From assembly GCA_036345935.2 (NCBI GenBank), contig JADWOT020001827.1, positions 21,001-85,000 of the forward strand: a stretch of DNA of 64,000 nt. The letters are read 5' to 3'. This document shows positions 63,301 to 64,000 of the stretch, in pieces. The position numbers and the translations under genes were made by a program. Each line of letters opens with the position of its first letter. The first letter of the stretch is position 1. The notes under the pieces are model-generated. The model saw only the letters and a list, made by a program, of their open reading frames with translations. It searched no databases and had not been told where the DNA came from. Source of the DNA: Taenia hydatigena (taxonomy: Eukaryota > Platyhelminthes > Cestoda > Cyclophyllidea > Taeniidae).

Positions 63301-64000
63301 ACGCTGACTACGTGACGTTTCTCAACGTTGTCGTCGTCGTCATCGTCAATTACGGACTCAACGGACTGCCTACCAACAATGACACGCATCATAGTTGTCG
63401 ACGGTGGCAACGATGGCATGGGGGAATGTGGGCGTAGAATCCGATCCATGGGAAGCCACTGGGACTACACCAAGTGCCTTTGAACTCGTCGTTGTCGACG
63501 GCGACAGCTGAGGTGTCGAAGCAATTATTAGATGTGTGATGAATGCGACTGAGAGTTTTCTTGCCCCTCCTTAGTGTGGACTACTTATTCACGCAGGGCA
63601 TAAGCAGGCCGGCAGTGGGCTTGGAAGAGGGCCTCAACATCATAGAAGAATGGTTGCGGTGTGTGTGGTTGCATGAACTCCAGGCAGGCGGGCGAGCGGG
63701 CGAGAGCGAAGGGAGAGGAGAACGGTACCTTGGTAAGTACTCCCCCATGGGACAGTGTATGCTGCACAAGTTGGGTGAGATCCTATCATAGGCTTAAAAT
63801 TACACCACTTTTGCTTGTTCTGTTTGTTTATTTTTTCCAACCCAAGTTAGTAGTAAGATTTTGAGGCCTTTAGCAGTAACAATAACAACAACGGTATGGC
63901 GTGAGGCAAAGCTGATTTGAGGCTATATTACAAAGAGCCTTCATGCTATGCATTGGTTTTTCACGACGTCCATGCATGTGAGCGTTGAGCGGGGTGATTT
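60317..64000. other. Stretch with no firm gene
   Basis: A plus-strand segment at 63543-63732 is open and ends at a strong donor (gtaagt); it contains GLEEGLNIIEEWLRCVWLHE, but the opposite strand is also open and no partner exon is visible before the window ends. A minus-strand frame at 63195-63449 includes a run of six Asp encoded by a GTC/GAC-type trinucleotide tract (about 63329-63348). A GTAG run lies near 62982-62995. Nothing else is supportable. Confidence 0.4.

Noticed and set aside
63195..63449. Minus-strand frame with a poly-Asp run
   Set aside because: The acidic run comes from a trinucleotide repeat tract and the flanks lack splice support.
1..64000. CRISPR arrays, rRNA genes, bacterial operons or viral genomes
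   Set aside because: None seen. The sequence has spliced eukaryotic genes and no regularly spaced short repeats with unique spacers.

Overview
The window looks like nuclear DNA of a parasitic flatworm, most likely a taeniid tapeworm. Genes are sparse and split into short exons with GT..AG introns. Promoters carry TATA and CCAAT boxes, and AATAAA signals follow the genes. There are no operons, Shine-Dalgarno sites or long bacterial-type ORFs. A small LTR element without a pol gene (29.3-30.0 kb) resembles the miniature LTR elements (ta-TRIMs) described from taeniids, and one exon near 60 kb encodes half of a fibronectin III fold, a domain used by taeniid oncosphere antigens. The species is not determined.

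Layout. 1-5.8 kb: mostly empty, a 9-bp tandem repeat at the left edge and a few possible terminal exons. 5.8-8.2 kb: a divergent homeobox locus on the minus strand, apparently with frame lesions, facing an intact intronless AGC-like protein kinase gene on the plus strand; one possible upstream homeobox exon would place the kinase inside a homeobox intron. 12.4-13.2 kb: a two-exon gene for a predicted type II membrane protein, with a perfect CRE palindrome just upstream. 13.2-21.4 kb: largely non-coding, with a truncated tRNA-like sequence, a repeat shared with 11 kb and one possible terminal exon pair. 21.4-24.3 kb: a clear multi-exon gene for a predicted secreted protein with nearly all introns in phase 1. 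24.9-25.7 kb: a pyrimidine-rich minisatellite. 29.3-30.0 kb: the miniature LTR element. 31-35 kb: weak or decayed coding traces. 36.0-37.3 kb: two decayed copies of the 6.8-kb kinase gene in opposite orientations, one still carrying sequence from upstream of the gene. 37.3-51.3 kb: mostly non-coding, with decayed reading frames. 51.3-54.2 kb: a gene-sized inverted duplication, two 704-bp arms around a 1495-bp spacer. Each arm carries TATA box, short tryptophan-rich reading frame and AATAAA; one copy is open, the other has a Trp-to-stop change. 58.9-60.3 kb: a probable small gene with a fibronectin III exon. 60.3-64 kb: nothing firm.

The genes do not form an evident pathway. The connected stories are the kinase and its two decayed copies, and the divergent pair of tryptophan-rich genes. 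Intron positions were read by eye from splice signals and phase agreement; short exons without a recognisable domain are given low confidence.
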